From Xanthostigma xanthostigma (taxonomy: Eukaryota; Arthropoda; Insecta; Raphidioptera; Raphidiidae), in contig OY754464.1 of assembly GCA_963575645.1 (NCBI GenBank), forward strand, positions 28,597,501-28,661,500: DNA of 64,000 nucleotides. The letters are read 5' to 3'. Below the pieces are notes generated by a model, which was not told the origin of the DNA, made no database searches, and worked only from the letters and a program-made list of their open reading frames with translations. Below, piece by piece: positions 19,933-31,169 of the stretch. Numbering within the stretch: position 1 is the first letter of the stretch; each line of letters begins with the position of its first letter. Made by a program: the position numbers and the translations under genes.

Positions 19933-21095
19933 GTAAGTTAGATCTTAAAGTATTTTGATTTGCCTAATGCCCATATTACACTATTAAAGATAAGAGTTAC
20001 TAATCTTGGAACAAATTTATTCGTAAAAATAAAATTTACTTCTAATTCACCTAGCAAATTAACAAGTACAAAATTTTGTTAAAAAATAAATATACACTGC
20101 ACTATACTCCTTGCTCTTTTTGTCGAATATTTTGACGTTTACCTAAAAATCCGACCAATGGCGTTAGTATAAATATGAAAAAAAAATCACAAAATAACAA
20201 TTTTTTATCCTAACCCAATTGCACACAAAATTTCCACAACTTTAATGTTTTAAAACTTGCCATTTCACAAAAGGTTAATAAACAACACTATTATTTTTTT
20301 TTTTTTTTGGTTTATTTATTTTGTCTCTTTTCTAATAACTGTATGTTCAATATTACATGATACATATAATAACTTGCTTCCGATTTCTTCCTGTCATTTT
20401 ATCGTGTAATTGTAGCACGTCTATACATACCACAAGGCTTATGCCTGTTTGTAGACAGACAAATAATTAAATAAATTCACAAGACCAAACTGTAGATATA
20501 ATACTCTACGTTTATAGGTTAGATATTATGATCTATGTGGCGGCCATTATTATTTTATCAGGCGAATAAATATTTATACCTTCAAAGTAAGACAATTTTA
20601 AACCTGCAGTAAACATAATTATGGTTGGTGAATTGAATAATCGCTATTTATTCAGAGGAATAGTTACCTGAAGAACATATGAACCGAATAAATAACTACT
20701 TATGCGTTCGGTGAATATGGCCATAAGGAAAATTAAAGGGAGAGCTTGAAGGGACTTATTTGAATTGCACGAGATTAGCCCGAATACCATGCTGTACGGG
20801 TCGAAGCCAATAGCGTAGAGTCAATGTTTATTGAGTAGAAGTAAGTTGTGTCAATTATTAAAAAATATTATCGTTATACTATTTCGATTTTACAAGATTT
20901 ATCCGTATTTATCCATACTTGTTTGATATCGTAACTTTTTGTGAGTTCTAACTGAAGTGTTGTGAGTTCATTGTTATTATTACATTTAGTTTTGTATGTA
21001 CGGCGAGTTTCTGTTGTAAATTGCAACGACAATAAAGTATCGTCCATGCTGCTCGCACGTAAATCAGGATGCAGACACGGCCGTTGTGTTGTGTG
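19933..21095. other. Non-coding sequence downstream of the candidate exon
   Basis: Presumed intron if the exon is real. A T14-16 run lies near 20292. I see no further exon with convincing splice sites. Confidence 0.4.
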
Positions 21096-21132
21096 TATAA
21101 AAGGTACACACAAAGAACACAACACCATCAGT
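21096..21132 (+). promoter_or_regulatory. Candidate core promoter: TATAAAAG plus TCAGT initiator
   Basis: TATAAAAG at 21096-21103 is followed 34 bases later by the arthropod initiator TCAGT (21128-21132, A at 21130). The region 21040-21260 is clearly GC-richer than its surroundings. A near-consensus splice donor (ACC|GTGAGT, GT at 21209) and an ATG at 21181 follow, so a short first exon of about 80 nt is possible. An open frame covers 21047-21378 but has no recognisable domain. Confidence 0.45.
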
Positions 21133-22795
21133 CGTTTCCCCGGACACTTGTCCCTTGCTGGCGACTGTCCGCCGCCCTCGATGCTAACTCATGCCGGTCA
21201 CCGCCACCGTGAGTGCACTCCGTATTGCGTGTCGACTGTAGTTGCCACTCACTTCGCCTTCGATATAGTGAGGCCTGGTGGTGACGTACAATTTTTAGTC
21301 GGCCGACTGTTTAGTTCAGATGAACAATTTCTTATTACCTTGAAAAATTCAAAAACATGTATAACAGGGACACAATGATGATGGTTTGATGGAACTTAAA
21401 AAGGCCAAGGATAGCAACAGTCTCTTAAATGCAGTACCGACACACACAAGAGAGACTTTCGTAGATGGATTGTAAAGATTAAGGAACAACACATAAGGAA
21501 TGAACTTCCTTTTTTTAATTAGTGTTTGTTACAGGATTCATTAATAATATAATAATGCGTTTAACGTCCGTTTTTCGACTTTATGTCATAACAGACGCCC
21601 TTCGCACCATTACTATTTTCCATTTTCCGTTATTTTTCTACTAATTAATTGCAATGAGCGAATGAAGGAATTTTAGGACATTAAGATAAGGTAGGCCAAT
21701 TTTGAACACAGGAGTTTGATAAGTAATCGACCATGGCCTTGAATAAGGAACCATCTCGATACTTACCTGGAATTATTGACGGAAACCATGGTAAACCTCA
21801 ACAAGATTACCGGCACAGGAATTACCGTTTCTCGGCGAGAGACAGCAGGAAAAAGTCCCAGCTATATCTGCCCCTCCCTTGTAGAGTTGCAATTGTTTAA
21901 TAAGCCGATTAAAATACTTTTTGGAATATTTAGTTGGATCTATGAGCTCTGACCGTTGATCGGTCGATCGAGAAATTGTGTAAAATTTCGTATCGACGCT
22001 AGAGCTAATGCCTGGCTATAACGAGCGGTGACAGCCCGTCGAAGACCTCTCATGGAAAGTACGTCACTCAATTGTATCGCTCTTTTAATTTTCGTTTTAT
22101 TCCCCAAATCGTCGAAGTGCCGCATAAAAAGCTTCACTCCGTATTGTGTTATTTTTTTTTTGGGGGGGGGGATCATATAACTGAAAACGACCATGATAGC
22201 GCTTTTAGAAAGAGACAAAGATCCTATTAAAAGTGCTAAGCGGGATATTACTGTAATTGTTCGACTTAAAGATACATGTGTACCATCCGATCTATTACAT
22301 TGATATATATTTTTGTAGACACTGTGTCTGGATCCCTCATTGAAGAATTGTATGGCAAAAATTTGTTGGATTACATATTGTAATATAATTTTTGTCTTAT
22401 ATAATTATGCTGGTCAAATATTTTTAAAAATTTTAAAATCGTTTGCTCTAGTTTCATTTTTATTTTTTTTTTTACATTCATTAACACTTTTTTTAGCATT
22501 CCAATACCTACCGCAAGACTTATTTAGTGCCTAAGTGAAGAATTATGGATACTAATTTAGGTCAAAATTTAAATTTCACAATTCTACAGTTACCTATTTT
22601 CTCTACTTGAGATCCCTGAAATGTAAAACAATATTTTAGCAAAAAGTCAATTCATATTTTACATTTGCCTAAATTATGTAGTTTCTATATAATAACCATT
22701 TAAAGCATTATTATCAGTTCTTTGATGAAAGACGGTATTGTGTGTGCCGTACTCTCATATTATGTGTAATTACCTATATGAAATCTATATATATA
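21133..22795. other. Non-coding sequence with one old dispersed repeat
   Basis: 21590-21785 resembles 60095-60300 (shared pieces such as CGAATG, then GGTAG-CAA-TTTG, AATCGACCATG and TATAAGGAA), an old interspersed repeat. A T-run joined to a run of about ten G lies at 22151-22171. No gene seen. Confidence 0.5.
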
Positions 22796-22830
22796 CTAGC
22801 GGACCCGGCGAACTTCGTACCGCCTAACAG

Positions 22831-22902
<72 letters not shown>

Positions 22903-23449
22903 GGAACATCTATCTATCTATTTTATTAATTGCTAGCTATTTTAAAATTAAAATATACGCCCATGTGTGTATGTCGAGCACTCCGGCTGCGCCGTCGTGC
23001 CCGGTGCAAAAGAACGAATGGGGAAGGAAGAAAAAAAATTTAGGGGTGGACTACCCCTAACATTTAGGGGGATGAATAGATGTTGGCGAAGTGACACCTG
23101 TAGACATCTGGCGGGGATAACTAATTAAATGACGATTGATCAGTTTTCGACCGGAGAGGAAAAATGATTAAATTACTAAAATGGCTATTAAAAAATAAGG
23201 GTTGATCGTAGAAGGGTGAAAATTGAGGATTGTATGTATTTTTGTATGTTGTATCATAAAAAAATAGAAATTAAAAATTTTGTCTAAAAAATAAAAAAAA
23301 AAATTTAGGGGTGGACTACCCCTAACATTTAGGGGGATGAAAAATAGATGTTGGCCGATTCTCATAGATACCGGATGAGCACAAAAAATTTCATCAAAAT
23401 CGGTCAAGCCGTTTCGGAGGAGTTCGGCAACGAAAACTGTGACACGAGA
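22796..23449 (-). mobile_element. Non-autonomous Helitron, minus strand (left partner of a head-to-head pair)
   Basis: Read on the minus strand it begins TCTCGTGTCACAG (23449 leftwards) and ends CGCCGGGTCCGCTAG at 22796, followed by T. The GC-rich hairpin just before the terminal CTAG and the TC start fit Helitrons. A long (AT)n microsatellite (about 22830-22899) lies near its 3' end. No Rep/helicase coding sequence. Confidence 0.8.
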
Positions 23450-23472
23450 ATTTTATATCTAATATATAAAAT

Positions 23473-24145
23473 TCTCGTGTCACAGTTTTCGAAGTCATAC
23501 TCCTCCGAAACGGCTTGACGGATTTTGATGAAATTTTTTGTGCTTATCCGGTATCTATGAGAATCGGCCAACATCTATTTTTCATCCCCCTAAATGTTAG
23601 GGGTAGTCCACTCTTAAATTTTTTTTCTTCCTTTGATTATAATTATTATTAAAGACACGATTTTTTTTTTAAATTCGTATCCATGGTTTTAAAATATAAA
23701 CAGCCTTATGTATGATTTGAAAAAATTCTGTCAAAAATTAAAAAAACATTGATTTATATACTTTTAACATTTTTCATCATTAAATAATTTTCAAGTGATT
23801 TTATAACCTCAAAAGTACTCAACACGTGACACGAGCTTCCAATAATAACGGATTTTGTGTTGTAAGTATACTTTTTTTTATTCATATCGAAAATGTTGTT
23901 GATCTTATAAAAATTGGTCGATAATTTATTTATTGAAGAGTACTAATCAGACGTTAATCAAATATTCAAATATCCCCATTCGTTCTTTTGCACCGGGCAC
24001 GACGGCGCAGCCGGAGTGTTCGACATACACACATATACGTCCATGTATATTTTAAAATAAATAAAATAGATAGATAGATGTTCCAATTATATAGATATAT
24101 ATATATAATACTGTTAGGCGGTACGAAGTTCGCCGGGTCCGCTAG
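23473..24145 (+). mobile_element. Non-autonomous Helitron, plus strand (right partner)
   Basis: Begins TCTCGTGTCACAG at 23473 and ends CGCCGGGTCCGCTAG at 24145, followed by T. The first 160 and last 190 bp match the left partner in inverted orientation. Its middle (about 23640-23970) differs and holds a segment (AAATTGGTCGATAATTTATT...GACGTTAATCAAA) that also occurs at about 48510-48580 and in pieces near 53460 and 53960, so it has captured or received another repeat. Confidence 0.8.
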
Positions 24146-24158
24146 TATTAGATAAAAT

Positions 24159-25103
24159 TCCTGTGTCACAATTTTGGCCGCGCTAATCTCCGAAACCACT
24201 GAACAGATTTTAATGAAATTTTGTAAATGTGTCTTGCTTGGTGCAAATTAGGCTATAGGATAGTTTTTATTAAATTTTTTGTACAAAATTACGATATTTT
24301 CTAAAAAAACCCGGTTTGTTTGCTTTTTAGTACTAAATAGCGACACCCATCTGTTAAAACTCGCAATTTGCTCAAAGCTATTAGTTTAGAAGTAAATGTG
24401 GTATTATTAATTCTACGTCACATGTGTTTCAAAGACAAACAATACAATATAAACACACTTGTAAGCAAACACACAACTGTTTTTAGTACCAAATAGCGAC
24501 ATCTGTACACCGACACTAAACCTCAATCGTTCTGTCATCTAACAGAAACAACACAAACTAAAATTTTCGGCCACACTGTTCCATAAGAAATAAACTTCTA
24601 TACAGTCTCTGTTCTCTGACAATGTAAATCACGAAGTCATAATAAGGAGAACCAGCTCGAGCGTAGATCTGTCGCATGAAACAATATCGCGTCAGCTACT
24701 GGGTAACGCACACAGATGGAAACAACCGAAGTTTTCCCAGGTAATGATAGCAGCGCTATCTCACGTGCGCCAGAAAACGGTCCATTTCGAAACACAGCAG
24801 GCATAGGAAGCTAGGTCTTCTGATTAAAGAGTTCCTGATTTAATATCAAATTGCGATATCTGTTAGAAATTCTCAAAGCTATTAGTCAAAAGCAAATCTG
24901 ATAGCTACAATATAAATTCCACGTCACATGTCTTTTATAGACAAACAATACGACGTAAAAACAACACATGTGTTTAGTTTTTTGTGTATCATTGTTTTAC
25001 CGAGTCCGCTATAGTTCTGTAAAAAAAGTCCGATACCTCATAATAATGTCAATGTTTAAATAGGTAATCCTCAAATCCTGGCGAAGCCGGGCCGGACAGC
25101 TGG
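24159..25103 (+). mobile_element. Non-autonomous Helitron, third copy, diverged
   Basis: Starts TCCTGTGTCACAATTTT 14 bp after the previous Helitron and ends GCGAAGCCGGGCCGGACAGCTGG, with a degenerate CTRR terminus followed by T. Internal blocks are repeated (TTTTTAGTACTAAATAGCGACA... and TTTTTAGTACCAAATAGCGACA...), so it carries an internal duplication. Non-coding. Confidence 0.65.
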
Positions 25104-26702
25104 TAAAACAATAAAAGACAGTTTATCTGATTTTCTTTAGCTATATAAATAAAATACCTAGAATTCTTGCAACTAAACAGACTTTTTTCACATCTCACAT
25201 GTAACATCTTACAAATTCACTCCAACCTTATTAATATTATTTTCTTATTGGGGGCATATAGGACGTAAATATGTTTACATGTGAAAAATTCGAACGCTCC
25301 AGACTGAAAACGATTATAGCTCAACGGTTGTCTGAATTCTGTGCGTTATATGTGTATGGAGGATCATTTCACTGGTGGGTCGTATCTTCTACTTTGGATA
25401 GATTTCCCACCTTGGTGATTTCGAGAAGTGGTCTGCGAGACGACTTTGGAGATTTTCACAGGAATACCAACTGGGAACGTCTCTCTCTGCAGTTGAAAAC
25501 TACAATAAAAGAATCGCCAACTTAAAATTTCTTCTTTTATACTAGAACCCTGTTTATCGCTTTTGGTCTTATATGAGTTAATTTATTTTTAGCTTTTTGT
25601 ATATGCAAAAGAAACTATTTCACTTAAAGAAGTTTGGCCTAACAATTAATTTCACGTTTTGAGTCGTAATTTTGATTCGATAATAGATTTTATGTCGTCA
25701 AATTTAAGTTAAGGATTTTCTCTTGATACTTCATTAAATAAAAAATTTTTAATTGAGGTCATACAACGTTCGTCTCAGTATTATAATAAGGTTTTATGTC
25801 AGCTCTACTGAAAAACCTTTCTGATATTAAAAAAAAGTGTTTGGTAGTTCCCCTAAAGTCTAGACGCATTCTTCACATTTCACAGCACAGTAAAATATTG
25901 CTTGTTTATAACAGTATGCATGATCTATTTTAAAAAAATTATAGAAGAGAGATTTTTAACTGTACTTTTAACGTAACGGAAATAGAAGGTGAAATAGAGG
26001 AGGGGGGGATCAAAAAAGGGATCAAAGTGATTCGTGTAAATATATAGCACAGTGATTTGCGAAAACTTGGCAAACGCGGCGCTCTCCGTGAGCTATGATA
26101 TAAGAAATCTAGACTGGTTTGTGTTGCACCATCTTAACGTTGCGTACCGACTCTAAAATATATTATATAATTTTTGATAAAACCAAACACAAATGGTCAC
26201 ATCCATCTCCCGCTGTTATAAATGAAAAATATTACAAGAAAAACTGCTAACGGGAAACACAAAACACACACAACTAATAATATATACGCTTTCCAAGAAA
26301 ACACTAACGCGAGGCGTCGTATACTCATAATATATTTTAAAATAAATATAAACCGTAGTCCCGTTATTTTATTACACCATAAAACAAATGATTCATCAGT
26401 CTTTCACAGAATTAATCTATACTTGTTACTACGGAGAAATCACAGAAAACAACTGACTAAAACAAATGAAACTTTTTTTCCTTGACAGTTAGTTTGATGT
26501 CTCTATATTACATTGACCAAAAGTGTCTAGTGGTCAGTGTATCATGACAATAACATTTTCAGTTATCTCTGGTCCCATCAACGTTTTTGCTTATTTCATT
26601 TTTATTTTCATTCATATAAAAACTCTAACGAAAGGTTGGTTTTATTTCACCATGACCGTCCATTTTTGTAAGAGACTGTACCCAACACATCTAAGCTTTA
26701 AT
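25104..26702. other. Non-coding sequence, no assigned feature
   Basis: An 84-codon open frame at 25271-25525 has an ATG but no recognisable domain and no splice or promoter support. CAGTGATTTGCGAAAAC at about 26050 looks like a lone hAT-type end; no partner was found. Confidence 0.4.
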
Positions 26703-27194
26703 CAGTGCTAGAGTAACCTATAAGCAAAGTAGGCAACTGCTTAGGATATCATGTCTCAGGGGATACCAAAAATCACAACTCAGGAATGAAAAGTACCTCA
26801 CCAAACCGTGTCAATTTTTTTTTCATTTTGTCATGTTCTCCAAAGTTTGATCTGCTGATATAAAACTGTCTTAAAGGTAGAAGTTAAACATAAATATTTT
26901 TGAAAATGAAAAGGATTTTTTTTTTACTTTTTTACCTTTTTTCAATTAACTATATAAAAATGCCTAATGACCGATTTTATAGAGTTAATGAGAACATTTA
27001 TCGAAAAATTTAATTTTCTTTCTAAAATTCTATGCTTCTTAACTTTTTTCTTATGACATTTACAATTAAAATTTTTTTATGAACTTAACATGACAGAGAC
27101 AGATATTAGAATTTTTTTAGACTGCTGTTTTAGAGATGAGGGCCCATAGCTGCAAAAAATGCTTAGGGCATCAAAGAGTCTTAATCCGGCACTG
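26703..27194 (+). mobile_element. Non-autonomous hAT transposon, copy 2
   Basis: Starts CAGTGCTAGAGTA and ends TTAATCCGGCACTG, the inverse of the start of copy 1. Flanks GCTTTAAT / GCTTTAGT are an 8-bp duplication with 7 of 8 matches. The body matches 15134-15666 throughout. Together the two copies define a family of about 500-530 bp. Confidence 0.9.
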
Positions 27195-28491
27195 GCTTTA
27201 GTATACAGATAGATACATTCCTATACAATCACAATTGCATTAACAATGAATATATTTTTATTTCAAAGATCTATATTTTTTTAACAAAACGGTAAAAAAA
27301 TCATTTTTTTTTTCAAAAATTTTATAATTTTTGAATTTACAATGCATTAGTTTTTAATAAATATAGTATGAACCGTTTTCGAGATATTCTGGAATGTACT
27401 CGTTTTCTTTATACCCGTGGTATATCCCCAGCCTATTAATTATGCACATTTTGATTGTTAATATCTCGTTTTACAGACGGTAAAAAAATGACATGTTAAA
27501 CCTATGCTTTACTATAGGAGTTTCCCTTTGCTCCGCTTTCTTCCACTCTACCAGTGGAACTCTCTTAATCTTTTTTATAATAAATGCAATAGTGTCACTT
27601 TTTAAACTGGAGTACGATATCAAACACATCTTATGATTCGCGTGACTATTAAAATTCGCTTGTCACTGATGTTGGTTTTCACATAATGTCACTTATTCGT
27701 CATTATATCATAGTCAACTAAACTATTTCGGTCGAATAAAATTAAGAAAAGCAAATTTTCACCACAATAAGATTAAGTCAATTCATAGTTAGAATTGTGA
27801 CAGGGAAGTTGAGCGATTTGTACAAGAACTATATGTTTCTATATATATATATATGTTCTACTACTAGAGTTTTGGTGAAGAATGACTGATATATAGACAC
27901 ATTATACGGTAGCTTGAGTTAAACTGCACCTAATCTAGGGTTATTTCGTGTTAAATCGTGTGTCCGAACGACGCGGGTGATCATTAATCGTACCACTTGT
28001 TTTGACGGACGCACCGCCACTTCGGCTTAAAGAACAGATTCAGTCAGTGTGGCCAACCTTCCGCCATATAGAGAAACATCAGTGCCTACAAAAACTTGAA
28101 AATATCTACGTACGTGAGATTATTGATAGCTTTTTTAACTTATGTTAGTATAGTTTGCGCGCTTTGCGCGCCGGAAATTTAGAAAGTATTTTTCTACAGT
28201 GCTGAGCACACTCAAGACTTTTAAGCACTGCGTCTATTACTCGAGATACCCTTATAAGATATATATTGATAGAATTACTCAAGATATCGTAAGCAACTTC
28301 ACGGAAACCAATTAGGAGCTCGGAAAGCCGTACGAAAATGGCTGCAACTTCACTCTTGTGCTCTCCTTTTTCTCTTTTAGATTATTATATGAAGAAACAA
28401 TTCTGAGCGACCTTTTTTTAACAGGCTTGTGTATAAATCGGGTTTCATCGGAACTAAACATGATTCTAATGAGACTGTATTTTTTCGGATA
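27195..28491. other. Non-coding sequence, no assigned feature
   Basis: A short (AT)n tract is at about 27840. CAGTCAGTGTGGCCAACC at about 28042 resembles a hAT end without a partner. No gene recognised. Confidence 0.4.
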
Positions 28492-28829
28492 GTCAAGTGC
28501 GAGTGGAACTCGCACCTTGCGGGTATCGAACCGTTATAACAATTTGATATTGTTTTCAATCATCGCGTAGAATGGCGCCACTGTTGCGTCTTTCGACACA
28601 AAAACTAATGCTGTGATTAAAGTTCGTATCTTTTTATTGAATTGAGTAGAAGCTTGAATTATTTGCATGCTCATATGATCATTGATATTAGTATTTACAA
28701 CTTAATAACTCTAGCCGTAGCTGAGAAGAAGAGTTTTGAGAACAGACAGACGGACATGGAAAAAAACGGAATCCTTATACTATATAGGATGTATAAGTCT
28801 TCACTCTGAGGTACGGAACCCTAAAAAAA
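28492..28829 (+). repeat. Interspersed element with GTGCGAG hairpin start and GGTACGGAACCC end
   Basis: Begins GTCAAGTGCGAG...CTCGCAC (a hairpin), contains CAGACAGACGGACA, and ends GAGGTACGGAACCCTAAAAAAA. Other copies are at 37325-39011 and 44983-46515. I recognise this type as very abundant in Lepidoptera. The A-rich 3' end suggests retroposition; class not certain. Confidence 0.65.
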
Positions 28830-29546
28830 TGGCAGTTCGTTATGAGAACTTCTATTTTAAAAGCTTAAATGTTCTTATTTGATTTGATGTATATGACAAC
28901 TTGAAATTGAAATAATTGTGCGGTGTTCGTAAACAGATTTCTAAAATAATGTACGTTCGTCTCTTTTAGAGGCTCGCATCTTTTACTGCCAATGGCAGAG
29001 CCGAGGCCAATCCATTAGTTGAGTTGGCGTAGGCTACGAGAGAGAGAAAGAGGCGATATGTCAGTAAACATTTGGAACCAGCCTGGGGTCATTGATTTTT
29101 AATTAATGGATAGAGAAAAAATTTACTATACAAAATTGTAATTTGACGACACCTAGTTGACGACGGTCCTGTAGTCCTGTCAATTAAATGCTGAAAGTGT
29201 TTAATGCCTCGAGAGATAAAAAATTTGACAGTTAGAAATTTGAAATAAAAACTGAAATTTATATTGGTAGGTACAGAAAAATTTTGCTTGATAAAGTTTT
29301 TAATTATATTTTATACTAAACCGCCCGCCGCTCCGCTTGTGCGGAAGGAGGAGCCCTTAAAATGTATTATATATTGACTGAGGAAATTAAATCGAGCTTA
29401 CGCATTACTTCTAGTCATAAACACTCTACAGTTAGCATTTCATTCAAATCGATTGTCCTTTTTACGCTTGTTGAAGTAATAATCAAGATATAAAGTTATG
29501 CCTTATCCCCAAGAGCAACTGAATCGACTGGAATGAAAAAATAACC
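28830..29546. other. Non-coding sequence with one dispersed repeat
   Basis: 29400-29510 resembles 52630-52720 (shared CATT-CATTCAAATCG-TTGTC and GAAGTAA-AA-TATAAAGT pieces), an old interspersed repeat. No gene seen. Confidence 0.4.
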
Positions 29547-29548
29547 TA

Positions 29549-30473
29549 TCGGGTGTTTTTTTAGAATGATAGAACTTTCGATCGGGATAACTGTGATTTA
29601 ACAGAAAGAAGAAGCCATGTTGTTTTGACATTTCTGTTCAGTAAATATTGACAAATTATCATGAAAAGACTCACGCCGCAACAATGTTTAGAAATTGTTG
29701 AAATTTATTTTCAAAATCATGGTTCTATTCGCCAAACTTACAGAGCCCTTCGTGAAATTTATGGTTTACATAATCGTCCATCAAAGCAGCTTATTCATCG
29801 ATCTATCGATAAATTTCAGACATTTTATCTACGCGATGCAAAAACAACAACAAGACAGAAAATTGTACGTACACAACAAAATATCGATGCTGTAATGTGC
29901 TAGTGTTAATGAAGATCCAAAGTCTATTCTTCGACATTCACAACAAGTTGGACTCTGTACATCCACCACATGGAAAATTTTGCGTAAAGATCTTGGTCTA
30001 CACCGATACGAAATCCAACTGGTTCAAGAACTAAAGCCACTTGAGCATAATAAGCGTCGTTTGTTTGCTGATTGGGCCCTAGAACAGCTTGAAGTTGATC
30101 AACGTTTTTCTAGAAAAATTGTGTTTAGTGATGAAGCTCATTTCTGATTGAATGGCTACGTAAACAAGCAAACTTGCCGTATATGGATTATTTTCTCTGA
30201 GGTTATGTGACGTTATTGGTTTATGCTGATAAACCAGAAACAATAGACGCTTTGGAAGCCAACATAACTCATGTTATTGATAAAATAAGGCATGAATTAC
30301 TCGAAAAAGTGGTCCAAAATTGGTCTGATCAAATGCGGTTCCTCAAATTGGAAATTATTTTTAAAACTTAAATGTCATAAAATTATCTTTCAAATAAAAA
30401 AAAAATGGCTTCAATCTTAGTTTAATTAAATTTTATTTCAATTTAATGTTCTATCACTCTAAAAAAAACCCGA
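29549..30473 (+). mobile_element. Deleted Tc1/mariner-type transposon with TA duplication
   Basis: 925 bp, with 26-bp inverted ends starting TCGGGTGTTTTTTTAGA on the left and TCGGGTTTTTTTTAGAG (complement of the right end). TA lies directly outside both ends (29547-29548 and 30474-30475). Inside is a broken transposase. A lone end of the same family is at 56689-56715. Confidence 0.88.
29661..30368 (+). pseudogene. Broken mariner-type transposase
   Basis: The ATG at 29661 opens an 80-codon frame with an N-terminal helix-turn-helix (MKRLTPQQCLEIVEIYF..., residues 1-60) of the kind found in mariner-like proteins. An extra base near 29898 shifts the frame; the next stretch reads on as a transposase (SILRHSQQVGL, then FSDEAHF with the first catalytic Asp). 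A TGA replaces the usual Trp after EAHF. After NGYVNKQ the middle of the catalytic domain is deleted, and the C-terminal piece (YADKPETIDALEANI) is in another frame. With a frameshift, a stop and the loss of later catalytic residues it cannot make a working enzyme. The family is recognised from memory of mariner-like proteins with this EAHF...NGYVNKQ block. Confidence 0.85.
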
Positions 30474-30505
30474 TATGTATTAATCTGGGTCATAAATTAC
30501 CTCCA

Positions 30506-30758
30506 TAGTGGCGTAGCTAGGCGTGGGTGAAGCGGGCCATCGCCTACGGCCTCGCGCTTTTGAAGGCTTCGCGCGAGACCCCTTATGTGCTGACTTGAGG
30601 CCAAACGCCACGAACGATATTATTAGGTTTTCTGTTGTATACCATACAAATATGGTAGGACGTCTTCATTGATCTTGGGAATAGGTACCTACTGAAAGAA
30701 AAGGGTCTCGTTGATGCGGCTTTCTCCCACGTCTTGATTAGTTTACGCTACACCACTG
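30506..30758 (+). mobile_element. Short hAT-like MITE
   Basis: Left end TAGTGGCGTAGCTAGG (canonical form CAGTGGCGTAGC with one change) and right end ...GTTTACGCTACACCACTG. The interior is GC-rich near the left end. The flanks do not give a clean 8-bp duplication (CCTCCA against CCTGCA at best), so the call rests on the ends. Confidence 0.55.
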
Positions 30759-31169
30759 CCTGCAAGCAAAATTCCATTCAGATTCGTTGCGCCGTTGAGG
30801 CGTGATTGAGTAACTAACATTCATACATATGCAGATTTTCACATTGATTATATAGATTGCGATTAACACTTCATAGATTGTTCAGGAATACAAAGATATG
30901 TGTAAAGGTCTTGGAAAATTGGGTGACAATTTTAGTGGGCACTTTGAATTATGCGTTATGATTTGCAGTCGGCTCTTGATATTTTGACAGTCAAGGGACC
31001 AGAAAAAAATTTCAAATTACCAAGAGTTCAAAATAACAGGAGTTTAAGTAACCATGAACCGTGATTTATTGTTTTAAACATTTGTACGATTATTGAGTGA
31101 TTGACTTCAGTATATAATAATTGTCCAACTGCAAACTCACTCATATCTCATTTATGTAAACAAATGACA

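Noticed and set aside
20962-21378. 138-codon plus-strand frame
   Set aside because: It starts at GTG, has no domain and overlaps the promoter-like signals; a GC-rich patch explains the lack of stops.
25271-25525. 84-codon ATG frame
   Set aside because: No domain, splice or promoter support.
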